Part shown: positions 51,517 to 58,976 of the stretch, piece after piece | How positions within the stretch are numbered: position 1 is the stretch's first letter | Layout of the letters: the number at the start of each line of letters is the position of its first letter | DNA from: Rhodococcus sp. AW25M09 | GTDB taxonomy: Bacteria; Actinomycetota; Actinomycetes; Mycobacteriales; Mycobacteriaceae | Reading direction: 5' to 3' | Assembly: GCF_000333955.1 (NCBI RefSeq) | Contig: NZ_CAPS01000060.1 | Span: forward strand, 1-64,000 | Length of the DNA: 64,000 nt | Translations under genes and position numbers: made by a program | The notes under the pieces: generated by a model | Told to the model about the DNA's origin: nothing | What the model saw: the letters and a program-made list of their open reading frames with translations, nothing else | Database searches by the model: none

Positions 51517-54230
51517 TGCCGGCAGACCGTGGACGTTTTGCACACCTCATTTACACCTCGTTCGACGACGGATCTCGAACCGGTGGCGGATGGCAGGTCA
51601 AAGACGTCTCCGGGGGAATCGACTCGACGGAGCGGGAGATTCTTACCGCTTGGGTAGCGACGCGCTTCGACCTCCTGCCGGCGCTCGACAGGTATCCGAC
51701 GCCTGCCGATATCGACGATCGGCAGCGCCGGCTGATGTACGCGAAGGTATCGTGCGGTGCCGGCTACTGGCACACGGTGGAAGCGGGAACCGACGGGTCG
51801 GGGCGGCCGGGAAATGTCTTCGCCCACGTCGTGCTGGATCGTGAATTAGACTCAGCCGAGCCACCGTTCAGGCCTATCGAGCTGTGGAAGTCGCCGTCAT
51901 GGTTGATTCCGTACGGGCCGGTGAATACGAGGGCTGCAACCCTTGACTCAGTCGAGTTGCCGGCACTCGGGGGAGTCGTCACGCGAGACCGCGTCATTGA
52001 TTTCTTGTTGGATGCCAGTGTTTTCCGACTGGGCACGTTCCAGGTTCTGCTCGATGCCGTTGCACATTCGTGGGACGGAGGCCCGCCAGTTGTTCTGCTG
52101 GTGGAAGACTCAGCGTCCGCCGTTTTGTGGATCGGGGCGGTCGAATACTTCATGTCTCCGGGGACCAGCCGGAACTTCAGTTGGAGCACGCACGACCGCG
52201 CCGATGCGATCGGTGAGAGCATTCGACGCAAGATCCATCTGACAATCGCACCCAGTTCCGAGCGTGATGCGCTCACCGGGCGAGGCGACATCGTGTTACT
52301 CGACGACACCGACGACCCCACCCTGGGCCTTCTCGACGAAGACCCCCACAAGACCCAAGCGGGAACGGCCGTCGCGGTCACGCCCTGGTCGATGCTGGCG
52401 CAAGCCGTGCTGATCGACCACTCGACAGCGATTCTTGCACTTGGATCACAGGACTCGATCGCCATCGAGGCCGGTGACACTGCCCTGTCACCCATGTGGC
52501 CGCTGGCTGTGGCCGTCGCGTCGATGCCAGGCATGGACGACGTCAGAAAGGAAGCCGCACGGGTCATCTCCGAACAGCGTCCGGCGGACCTCGCGCCGGG
52601 GTCTCGCCTGGCAATGTTCTCGGATCAGGTGGACGAGGAATCGGCACCGAAAACCACTGCGGGAGCAGTCGCAGCGTTACGACGAGCCCAATCACGCTCT
52701 CTCAGGGTGTCGACACCGTTGAGCTACGCTGTGCGCCTCGCGATTGTCGATGCTGATTGGTTGATCGCCCACCGGGCCGGCGAGATCGGGGCCGAGTTCA
52801 CCGGCTCCGCACCCGCGACTCTGTCGCCGACCATTCAAACCGTTCTTCAGGGCTATATCGGCGCGACGCATGACAAGTTCACAAAGAAGATCGACCAGGC
52901 GGTACGCATTCTTCGGATTGCGGACCTCCTCGTGATGACCAACTGCGATGCGGCAGTGGACGTCGACGTCATCGACTTGCTGTGCAATGCATTCGAGACG
53001 GTTGTCGCGGAGTTCTCGGACACCGCTTCGGCTACGAAGATCATCGAGAAGGCGGGTGGTCTCGACGAACGGACGCTGCACTTCGTCGTGAGACCGATAC
53101 TTGCGACGTCGCCAGTTGCGCAGCAAAGTCCGTTCGGCCACCGCTTTGATGAAGTTGTGCTCCGGTGGGTCTTCCCAGCTAATCCGAAGATTCCCGTACT
53201 GCGAAATGTTGCGGACGCAACGGACGCGCCAGAACTTCGACATGATGTTGCCCTGTTCTCGGAACTTGTTTACGGCATGCTTGTTCGATCCTGGGCACCG
53301 GAAAACGGCAACTTCAGTACCCATAGCCTTGGGGATCTCGCATTGTGGGGGGTCTTGAACGATGTGCGCGAAACGGGAGCGGCAAGTCGACTCGATGACG
53401 TCCGCACGCTATGCCGCTTGAACACCCTGTCCTTCGACGATGTGGATGTGCTGTTCTCACGCTTCGGCACGGCGGTCCCGCCCGAATCGGCGCATTTCGC
53501 GGTGGTATACGAGAAGGATCCACCATGCCTCGCGTCTGTCCTGGCACAGCTCACAGCTGCCGGCCATCGAATGGTCGCCGACCCCGATGCCTTCACCAGC
53601 CAGGACCGCGCGACTGTGTCATGGGCAGCGCTGAGGGGTGTCGCAGCGTGGACGGATCTGAAACCCGATGAGTTCAATGAGTTGGTCGATAAGCACTTCG
53701 ATGTCATAGCCGCCGACCTGGGAAGCAAGAACACCAGGAAATCCACCGCACCCGTCGAGATGGCCTCGGATGTTCTGCAGAATCTCGCGGTCCTCTTCTA
53801 CATTGCACAGTCACGTGGTCGTGACGTGTCTGCGGTGCCGGCAGTCGATAGGGGCAAGCTTCAGGCGGCACTCGAAATTCAGTCCACTGTTCTGGGCGGG
53901 TTGATCGCGGCGGGTGTTGTCGACGTTGCGGGTATCGCCGCGCGTTCGTTCTTCAATTACGCGAAGCAACAGTCCAACCGGATTGAAGCGCGACGCTCGC
54001 ACGAAGATGACATCATCGCCGATCTTGCTCGCCGCCAGCTCTATACGGGGCCCTCGAACTGGGAGTCCTTGCGCGACGCGATGTGGCCGATCATCCGTGA
54101 ACTCTCAGCAGCCGAGGCGGAGATCGTCTTCGCGTCCTATGGGCGGTACGTGGAGGAGTGGGTCGCCCGGTTCGAGTTGCGGACCCGGCCGGACCAGCCA
54201 TGGCCCGCATTCAGGATCGAACAGCAGTGA
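51516..54230 (+). CDS. GTPase-associated protein 1 (GAP1)-like protein
   Basis: A 904-residue protein whose first 150 residues match the GAP1-N2 type: FAHLIYTSFDDG, GGGWQVKDVSGG, ADIDDRQRRLMYAKVSCGAGYWHTVEAGTDGSGRPGNVFAHVVLDRE and PIELWKSPSW. A middle region (about 150-420) and a long helical C-terminus follow, consistent with GAP1-M and GAP1-C. In the family these proteins lie in conflict operons beside a GTPase, as here. They lack a P-loop. Start: ATG 51516 with a TGATG overlap; a GTG at 51513 is also in frame. A 43-bp gap precedes the next gene. Family call is from recall of the N-terminal signature, not from a search. Confidence 0.78.
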   Translation: MPADRGRFAHLIYTSFDDGSRTGGGWQVKDVSGGIDSTEREILTAWVATRFDLLPALDRYPTPADIDDRQRRLMYAKVSCGAGYWHTVEAGTDGSGRPGNVFAHVVLDRELDSAEPPFRPIELWKSPSWLIPYGPVNTRAATLDSVELPALGGVVTRDRVIDFLLDASVFRLGTFQVLLDAVAHSWDGGPPVVLLVEDSASAVLWIGAVEYFMSPGTSRNFSWSTHDRADAIGESIRRKIHLTIAPSSERDALTGRGDIVLLDDTDDPTLGLLDEDPHKTQAGTAVAVTPWSMLAQAVLIDHSTAILALGSQDSIAIEAGDTALSPMWPLAVAVASMPGMDDVRKEAARVISEQRPADLAPGSRLAMFSDQVDEESAPKTTAGAVAALRRAQSRSLRVSTPLSYAVRLAIVDADWLIAHRAGEIGAEFTGSAPATLSPTIQTVLQGYIGATHDKFTKKIDQAVRILRIADLLVMTNCDAAVDVDVIDLLCNAFETVVAEFSDTASATKIIEKAGGLDERTLHFVVRPILATSPVAQQSPFGHRFDEVVLRWVFPANPKIPVLRNVADATDAPELRHDVALFSELVYGMLVRSWAPENGNFSTHSLGDLALWGVLNDVRETGAASRLDDVRTLCRLNTLSFDDVDVLFSRFGTAVPPESAHFAVVYEKDPPCLASVLAQLTAAGHRMVADPDAFTSQDRATVSWAALRGVAAWTDLKPDEFNELVDKHFDVIAADLGSKNTRKSTAPVEMASDVLQNLAVLFYIAQSRGRDVSAVPAVDRGKLQAALEIQSTVLGGLIAAGVVDVAGIAARSFFNYAKQQSNRIEARRSHEDDIIADLARRQLYTGPSNWESLRDAMWPIIRELSAAEAEIVFASYGRYVEEWVARFELRTRPDQPWPAFRIEQQ

Positions 54231-54273
54231 TACACAATGAAGCCGTGCACGAGCATCGAGAGGACACCATCTG

Positions 54274-55308
54274 ATGGTCACTTACGTACTGGATGGCAAG
54301 AGCAAAGCTCACCTGCCGAAGCGGCCGTTGATGGTGACGATGTCGGTGGTCGGCGCACCCGGATCGGCTGCTCTGGACGTCCGTCGCGGTGGAGCGTCCG
54401 ATCCTTCGGTGATCGCGCATAGCGCAGGCATGCTGATTCTGCCTAGAGTCGAGCACGAGATGTTGCTCGTTGCCATTCCTGCGCAGGGGAACTCGACCTT
54501 TCCCAGCGGAACCACGCTGCACGTGTCGGTTGCCGTCGACAGTTCTCAGGATACGGACCCCGACAGGGCCCAGCTGACTCCCCGCGACGTGTCGGGTCTG
54601 AGTTACCTCGAACTGGCAACGATAGGGCCGGACGGTGACCGCATCGCTGTGGTGACGCGGTTGGAAGAGCCGGAGGTAGAACTCGGCCCATTGGCGTCCT
54701 TGGCAAGGGCCGCTGCGAGATCGGTACTGCGTGTCGATCAGCTCTCGGACAGTCAGCAAACAATGCTCGATGTCCGAGTGGACTCGAGTGCGTCGATGCT
54801 GCCTGCCATCGCCGATGGAACAGTCCGCGCGATCCTCGATATTCTGGCGGGGATCTCCACGGTCATCTCCTACGATCGACAGCCTGCGGTCAGCATCGTA
54901 GGAAACCGTTCCACTGCTGCGTCGTTCGAGACCGCCGGAGACTTGGCCGACACTGTGCAGCAGCAACTGTCGAGTGCTTCACCCGGTGTCGGATTCGGAA
55001 CTGGTGAGCAGTTCGGGCAAGCTCAGCCGGATTCCATGATCGTGTTGGTAACGGATTCTGCGACCGATTCGATTGTCAGCGAACATGAGTCGGCGAACTC
55101 GCACTTCGCCACGATGATCGCGTCGCCTTCCCGCGCGGCGCTGCGCGCACCCAGTTTTGCGGGCGCAATAGTGTCCCCAGCGCCGGACGGAAGTGATACG
55201 TCGGAGTATCTGCGTGCCAACCCTCATGAAGTCGACAGCATCGTCCGGTCGTTCTTGCAGGAACTCACCGGACGAATCACAGCCGACGTGCGGGGATCCG
55301 CGCAATGA
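54274..55308 (+). CDS. Beta-sandwich plus vWA-like protein
   Basis: A 344-residue protein. Residues 1-150 are beta-rich (LMVTMSVVGAPGSAALDVRR, MLLVAIPAQGN, TTLHVSVAVDSSQDTD) and may be a TerD-like sandwich, though the calcium motif is not clear. Residues 165-310 look like a vWA domain: LDVRVDSSASMLPAI gives a DxSxS MIDAS motif at 170-174, and SMIVLVTDS corresponds to the central strand with Asp. There is no signal peptide, so it is cytoplasmic. GAGAGG lies about 11 bases before ATG 54274. Its stop overlaps the GTPase start as ATGA. This is similar in role to TerY-type vWA proteins that work with TerD. Confidence 0.68.
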   Translation: MVTYVLDGKSKAHLPKRPLMVTMSVVGAPGSAALDVRRGGASDPSVIAHSAGMLILPRVEHEMLLVAIPAQGNSTFPSGTTLHVSVAVDSSQDTDPDRAQLTPRDVSGLSYLELATIGPDGDRIAVVTRLEEPEVELGPLASLARAAARSVLRVDQLSDSQQTMLDVRVDSSASMLPAIADGTVRAILDILAGISTVISYDRQPAVSIVGNRSTAASFETAGDLADTVQQQLSSASPGVGFGTGEQFGQAQPDSMIVLVTDSATDSIVSEHESANSHFATMIASPSRAALRAPSFAGAIVSPAPDGSDTSEYLRANPHEVDSIVRSFLQELTGRITADVRGSAQ

Positions 55309-56459
55309 CCAAGTGCCCGCGCTGCTTCAACTTCTTGACCCATGAATGGTTTGCGTGGACGGAAGAAACACCGACGCGAACCGAGGACGACGAACGCGCC
55401 TCGGCGTTCGCAGGCGTGCCCGTCACGATGGGCCGGACAGTGGAGCTACGCAAGCCCGAAAATGCGGCGCCAGATTGGACTCCTCCTGCGACTTATGGTG
55501 AAGAGCAGTTGGGTGGGCCCGTCGTCGATCTGTGCCCGATCTGTCATTACAGATTGCCGTCGTCGTGGAGGTGGGGAAATGCCACCTGTATCACGATGGC
55601 CGGTGCGCGTGCGACGGGTAAGACGGTCTACATCGCCGTCATGATCAAACAGCTTCAACGACTTGCCGAGCTCCGTGGGCAGTCCGTCGAACCCGCGAAC
55701 TCCGAGACCGAGCGAAACTACGGCGAGTTCTACGAGAGGCCGCTGTACGAGGAGCGCGGGATCTTGCAGCCCACTCCGACCGTCAACACGGGGAGCTCTT
55801 ACCAACGCGATCCGCTGATCTTCAGTCTGGGCAATTGGGGCAATGTTCGCCAGTATCTGGTGATCCGCGACGTGGCGGGCGAGGATCTAGAGAACGCGAA
55901 CACCGACGGATACCCTTGGCAGTTCTTCGGTCTCGCCGATGCGGTTCTATTCATGTTCGACCCACTCCGCGTCGAAGAGATCGCAGACCAGCTGCGCGAT
56001 CTTGTTCCGATGCAGGGGAATTACGGCGGCGACCCGAAGGTGGTCTTCCGTACGGTTACCGGTGTGATCGATCGTGGTACGCCGCGGGTGGCCATGATTC
56101 TCTCCAAGTTCGATGCGCTACATGAACTTCAATACGTCAACGGGAGTAACTGGAGCCAGATCATGTCCAATCCCGGTGCGGCGTTCTCCCGGGACCCCGG
56201 CATCGGTGCGCCCTATGACGAAGAAGACGGAAGGCTACTGCACGAGGAAGTCAAGAGCATGCTGCAGAAGCTCGACGCGGGGCCGATCATCAGGTCGGTC
56301 GTCAACTCGAACACTGGACAGCCTTACGTGCACAGGTTCTTTGCTGTCTCGGCGCTGGGTGATTCGCCAGTGGGCAGTCGACTGCATGAGAACGGTATTT
56401 CACCGTTCCGGTGTCTGGATCCCATCCGATGGGTGTTGTCGGAGAACGGCATTTTGTAG
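55305..56459 (+). CDS. Zinc-ribbon GTPase (double-GTPase 2 like)
   Basis: A 384-residue protein. Two CxxC pairs (CPRC at 4-7 and CPIC at 77-80) form a zinc ribbon with a long insertion. The GTPase domain follows: G1 GARATGKT at 100-107, G3 DVAGED with DxxG at 189-192, and G4 SKFD at 267-270; switch I is probably near PTPTVNTGSS. This is the DO-GTPase2 type recalled from conflict operons with GAP1. It is the last gene of the operon, coupled to the previous by an ATGA overlap. It probably acts as the nucleotide switch that controls GAP1 and the tubulin-like or vWA parts. A convergent HD hydrolase gene ends 60 bp away. Confidence 0.8.
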   Translation: MTKCPRCFNFLTHEWFAWTEETPTRTEDDERASAFAGVPVTMGRTVELRKPENAAPDWTPPATYGEEQLGGPVVDLCPICHYRLPSSWRWGNATCITMAGARATGKTVYIAVMIKQLQRLAELRGQSVEPANSETERNYGEFYERPLYEERGILQPTPTVNTGSSYQRDPLIFSLGNWGNVRQYLVIRDVAGEDLENANTDGYPWQFFGLADAVLFMFDPLRVEEIADQLRDLVPMQGNYGGDPKVVFRTVTGVIDRGTPRVAMILSKFDALHELQYVNGSNWSQIMSNPGAAFSRDPGIGAPYDEEDGRLLHEEVKSMLQKLDAGPIIRSVVNSNTGQPYVHRFFAVSALGDSPVGSRLHENGISPFRCLDPIRWVLSENGIL

Positions 56460-56518
56460 AACAGGACATACGGTTTCGCGTTGAGTGCCTAGACGACATC
56501 TGGTAGTCGCGCTGCACT

Positions 56519-57256
56519 TTACGGCAGGGCCAACGACGTCGACAGCGAGGTGAGTCGGGCGTCGATGGCGTCGAGACCGCTTTGATTCAGTCCGAGCAGG
56601 CTGCGGTTGACGTTCAATGCCGTGATGAAGACCTCGACCACCGGGGCGTACTTGGCTGCAAGTTTCGTTCGCTTGGCGTCGTCGTCGAGGTACTTGACGC
56701 TGCCGGCATTGTCGACGAAGTCGGCGAACTTGACCAGGAAAACCTTGGGGTCCTTGATGACCTCTGCAACGTGCGCGGCGTAGGCGGCGTTCTTCTCGGC
56801 CTTGGACAGCACTCCATCAGTCGGCGGATTGGTCACTGCAGCAACCAATCTGGAGGTCTCTGTGTTGAAGTGCTCGGTGATGAGATCCAGTGCCGCCTGT
56901 TGATTCGGTCCGTCCGTCAGCCGTGACTCATTCAGAATCGACACGATCTCCCGCGGTTGGTCCTCGACCGTGTCGTGCAGAGCTGTCGCGGCGAGAACAT
57001 CGGTGTCGGTGCAACCGAGCCTGATCAGGCGCAAGACATTCCTGAGTGGATGGACGATGTACGGGTCTACCGGGTATGCGGCTCTCCCGATCCGCTTCTG
57101 GGACAGGTGAGCAGCCGTCGCCAACTCGAGGGCGTTGCGAAGCTGTGCTGGGTCGACATGGTCGGTGTCGATCTCGTGCATGATCGCGAACACCAATGCA
57201 GCCGAGTCCATGTCCCTCAGCTTGGTTGCGCGGTAGATCGATCCAAGATCTTTCAT
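56519..57256 (-). CDS. SpoT-type HD-domain hydrolase (possible small alarmone hydrolase)
   Basis: A 245-residue protein with the HD-domain order of the (p)ppGpp hydrolase part of RelA/SpoT: PYIVHPLRNVLRLIRLG (His69), LAATALHDTVED (His94, Asp95, with Glu98-Asp99), and VFLVKFADFVDNAG (Asp179, in the place of KLADRLHN). All four expected metal ligands are present. No synthetase, TGS or ACT domain is present, so it looks like a stand-alone hydrolase of MESH1/SAH size. It may remove alarmones or a related nucleotide. AGGAGAT lies 5 bases before ATG 57256. It converges on the GTPase gene. Another HD phosphohydrolase substrate cannot be ruled out. Confidence 0.8.
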   Translation of the reverse strand: MKDLGSIYRATKLRDMDSAALVFAIMHEIDTDHVDPAQLRNALELATAAHLSQKRIGRAAYPVDPYIVHPLRNVLRLIRLGCTDTDVLAATALHDTVEDQPREIVSILNESRLTDGPNQQAALDLITEHFNTETSRLVAAVTNPPTDGVLSKAEKNAAYAAHVAEVIKDPKVFLVKFADFVDNAGSVKYLDDDAKRTKLAAKYAPVVEVFITALNVNRSLLGLNQSGLDAIDARLTSLSTSLALP

Positions 57257-57302
57257 TTTTATCTCCTGTCGGTTGGGGTGAAAGTAGCTACTCGGTGGTG
57301 CG

Positions 57303-57995
57303 TCACGAGGACCGGGGAAGCTCGTCGGCGAACCGGTAGGAACAACCGATGTTGCCCGTCGTGTTCACGCCGGCATTTACTCGGATCCAGGCGATGCACG
57401 ACCGCGCTACCAGGCGAATGTCCTTGGTGAACAGATATCCGTCGGTGCAGTCCTCGAAGTGGCCGTCGTTCTGCCACTCGTCGAGAGGCAGGCCCGCGGA
57501 CGAATAGTCCGCGAGAAGTAGGTGGCCGAGTTCTGTGCGCGAGCGTCTGAGCATCACCACACCGTCGCTCAGGACGACCACCTGTGAGCACACTACTGGC
57601 GTGTCATCGGTGGAGTCGGCAACATAGTCGCTGGGGCCCACCTCGACGATGAATCCGACCGGCTTGTCGTACAGAGACTCGATCATCCATGCGGCCAACG
57701 AGTCCCATTGATCGACCTCCAACCGTCGACCATCGACGATGAACGCACGGACTAGTGAACCTGGTTCGACCGGCGCTTCCCACACGTCCTTCAACCAGCC
57801 GTCGTCGGTGCTGTTCACGCGTCCACTTTGATCGGCCCAGATGGCACCGAAGGTGAAGTCACTTCGCGTAACGATCTCGTCGGCATCCACACTTTCGACA
57901 CTCCACCCCTCCAGCCGGACTCGGAGGTCGGTCACGACGACATATCGATAGCCCTCGTCGTCGATGTTGTAATGCCAGTCCGGAATCTGCGGCAT
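57303..57995 (-). CDS. Hypothetical protein, intact paralogue of the 32.5-32.9 kb pseudogene
   Basis: A protein of about 230 residues from an ATG at 57995. Unknown family. The N-terminus MPQIPDWHYNIDDEGYRYVVV is followed by FTFGAIWADQ, a Trp-rich DDGWLKDVWEAP, FIVDGRRLEVDQWDSLAAWMIESL, VGFIVEVG and DCTDGYLFTKDIRLVARSCIAWIRV. It looks like an alpha/beta, Trp-rich immunity-type or peptide-binding fold. No membrane segment. An upstream in-frame ATG at 58166 would add 57 residues, but they are Arg-rich; weak similarity with the pseudogene extends 25 residues upstream, so the start is uncertain. It ends 46 bp before the HD gene, same strand. The presence of a decayed copy 25 kb away shows that the family moves or is duplicated. 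Confidence 0.65.
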   Translation of the reverse strand: MPQIPDWHYNIDDEGYRYVVVTDLRVRLEGWSVESVDADEIVTRSDFTFGAIWADQSGRVNSTDDGWLKDVWEAPVEPGSLVRAFIVDGRRLEVDQWDSLAAWMIESLYDKPVGFIVEVGPSDYVADSTDDTPVVCSQVVVLSDGVVMLRRSRTELGHLLLADYSSAGLPLDEWQNDGHFEDCTDGYLFTKDIRLVARSCIAWIRVNAGVNTTGNIGCSYRFADELPRSS

Positions 57996-58178
57996 CGCTA
58001 CGAGACCGCGACGGCCGGTTCGTCCCCGATGTGAAACCTCGGCGCGATAGATGTCAGATCGAACGGATCGAATGCGGGCGATCGATCGACTCAATCCGAT
58101 CGTTATCGCGGGCTTTGCTGTGAACATCGCAGCGCTGTTGGGGTCGGAATGCTGCTCGACGATCATCTGAGGCCGACC

Positions 58179-58679
58179 TCAGGATGAACGACTCAACCGT
58201 GCGTTCCGCGCCGGCTGGATGACGTGCGCAAGGTCGGAGTCTCGAAGGCGGGGAGGTATTCCTCCTTCGGGTTCGACCTCGACGATGACGGTCGAGCCGC
58301 TCCGGGGATCTTTCCGAAGGCACCACCCGGGCAAGTCCCCGAGACCGTGGGGCTCGTGATCGAAGAACGGTTCCTCGCCCCATACGTCCGCCCGGCAGAT
58401 TTCGATTGCGACGGTAGGCCACAGCCGGCGGACAACTCTTTCTGTTTGGAGGGCGAGACGACCGGCGTCCCCCCATCCACAGTGGGCGGTGTGGAAGACA
58501 ACCCGGGCATTCCCGAACGCGGACTCCTCCACTAGCGCGGACTGGACGTCGACGCTGCGAAGTAGGTCGGTGTGCCATTGGGGCGTGAGGTCCGAAAACG
58601 GATGGTCTACCTCTATTGCAACCATGAATCCGGGATCTCCAACGGGTATGTCGTTGGGCCCAAGGCGTCTTTGTTCCAT
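58179..58679 (-). CDS. Hypothetical protein
   Basis: A 166-residue protein, family not recognised. It begins MEQRRLGPNDIPVGDPGFMVAIEVDHPFSD and contains VVFHTAHCGWGDAG, LWPTVAIEICRADVWGEEPFFDHEPHGLGDLPGWCLRKD and VIVEVEPEGG, an alpha/beta pattern without a membrane segment. The ATG at 58679 is preferred since AGAGGAGA lies just upstream; the further 80 codons upstream are Ser/Pro-rich. It is followed on the same strand by the 57303-57995 gene, 183 bp on, and may form an operon with it and the HD hydrolase gene. Confidence 0.62.
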   Translation of the reverse strand: MEQRRLGPNDIPVGDPGFMVAIEVDHPFSDLTPQWHTDLLRSVDVQSALVEESAFGNARVVFHTAHCGWGDAGRLALQTERVVRRLWPTVAIEICRADVWGEEPFFDHEPHGLGDLPGWCLRKDPRSGSTVIVEVEPEGGIPPRLRDSDLAHVIQPARNARLSRSS

Positions 58680-58803
58680 AGTTCTCCTCTGTGTAGACGA
58701 AGGTGTTGCCGAGAAAGTCGGCGAAAGCGGAGCCCGGACTACCGGACTGCCTGCAACTTCATGTGTACACGAGGGTGCCGACAGGTTTGTCGAAGATGCC
58801 TGC

Positions 58804-58833
58804 GGTGTGTCCCCGGTGAACCGGGGACACACC
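58804..58833. terminator. Perfect 14-bp inverted repeat, probable terminator
   Basis: GGTGTGTCCCCGGT at 58804-58817 and ACCGGGGACACACC at 58820-58833 form a perfect 14-bp stem with two bases between; in RNA the loop would open to about four bases. It lies 144 bp after the end of the leftward DUF726-like gene and 125 bp before the start of the 58179-58679 gene. No U-tract. A terminator for the upstream gene is most likely; an operator for the downstream gene is the alternative. The rest of 58680-58976 shows nothing else. Confidence 0.6.
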
Positions 58834-58976
58834 ACAAATCCACGAGTCAACTGAACTTGGGAGTCCCATCCTGACGGCGCGGTAACTGTGCTTTCCGCGA
58901 CTATGCACGCCCACGCCATCCGCCGCGTTAGAACGAAATCCTCAGCGAGAGAGCAGTACTCGGCACTAATGCCCGA

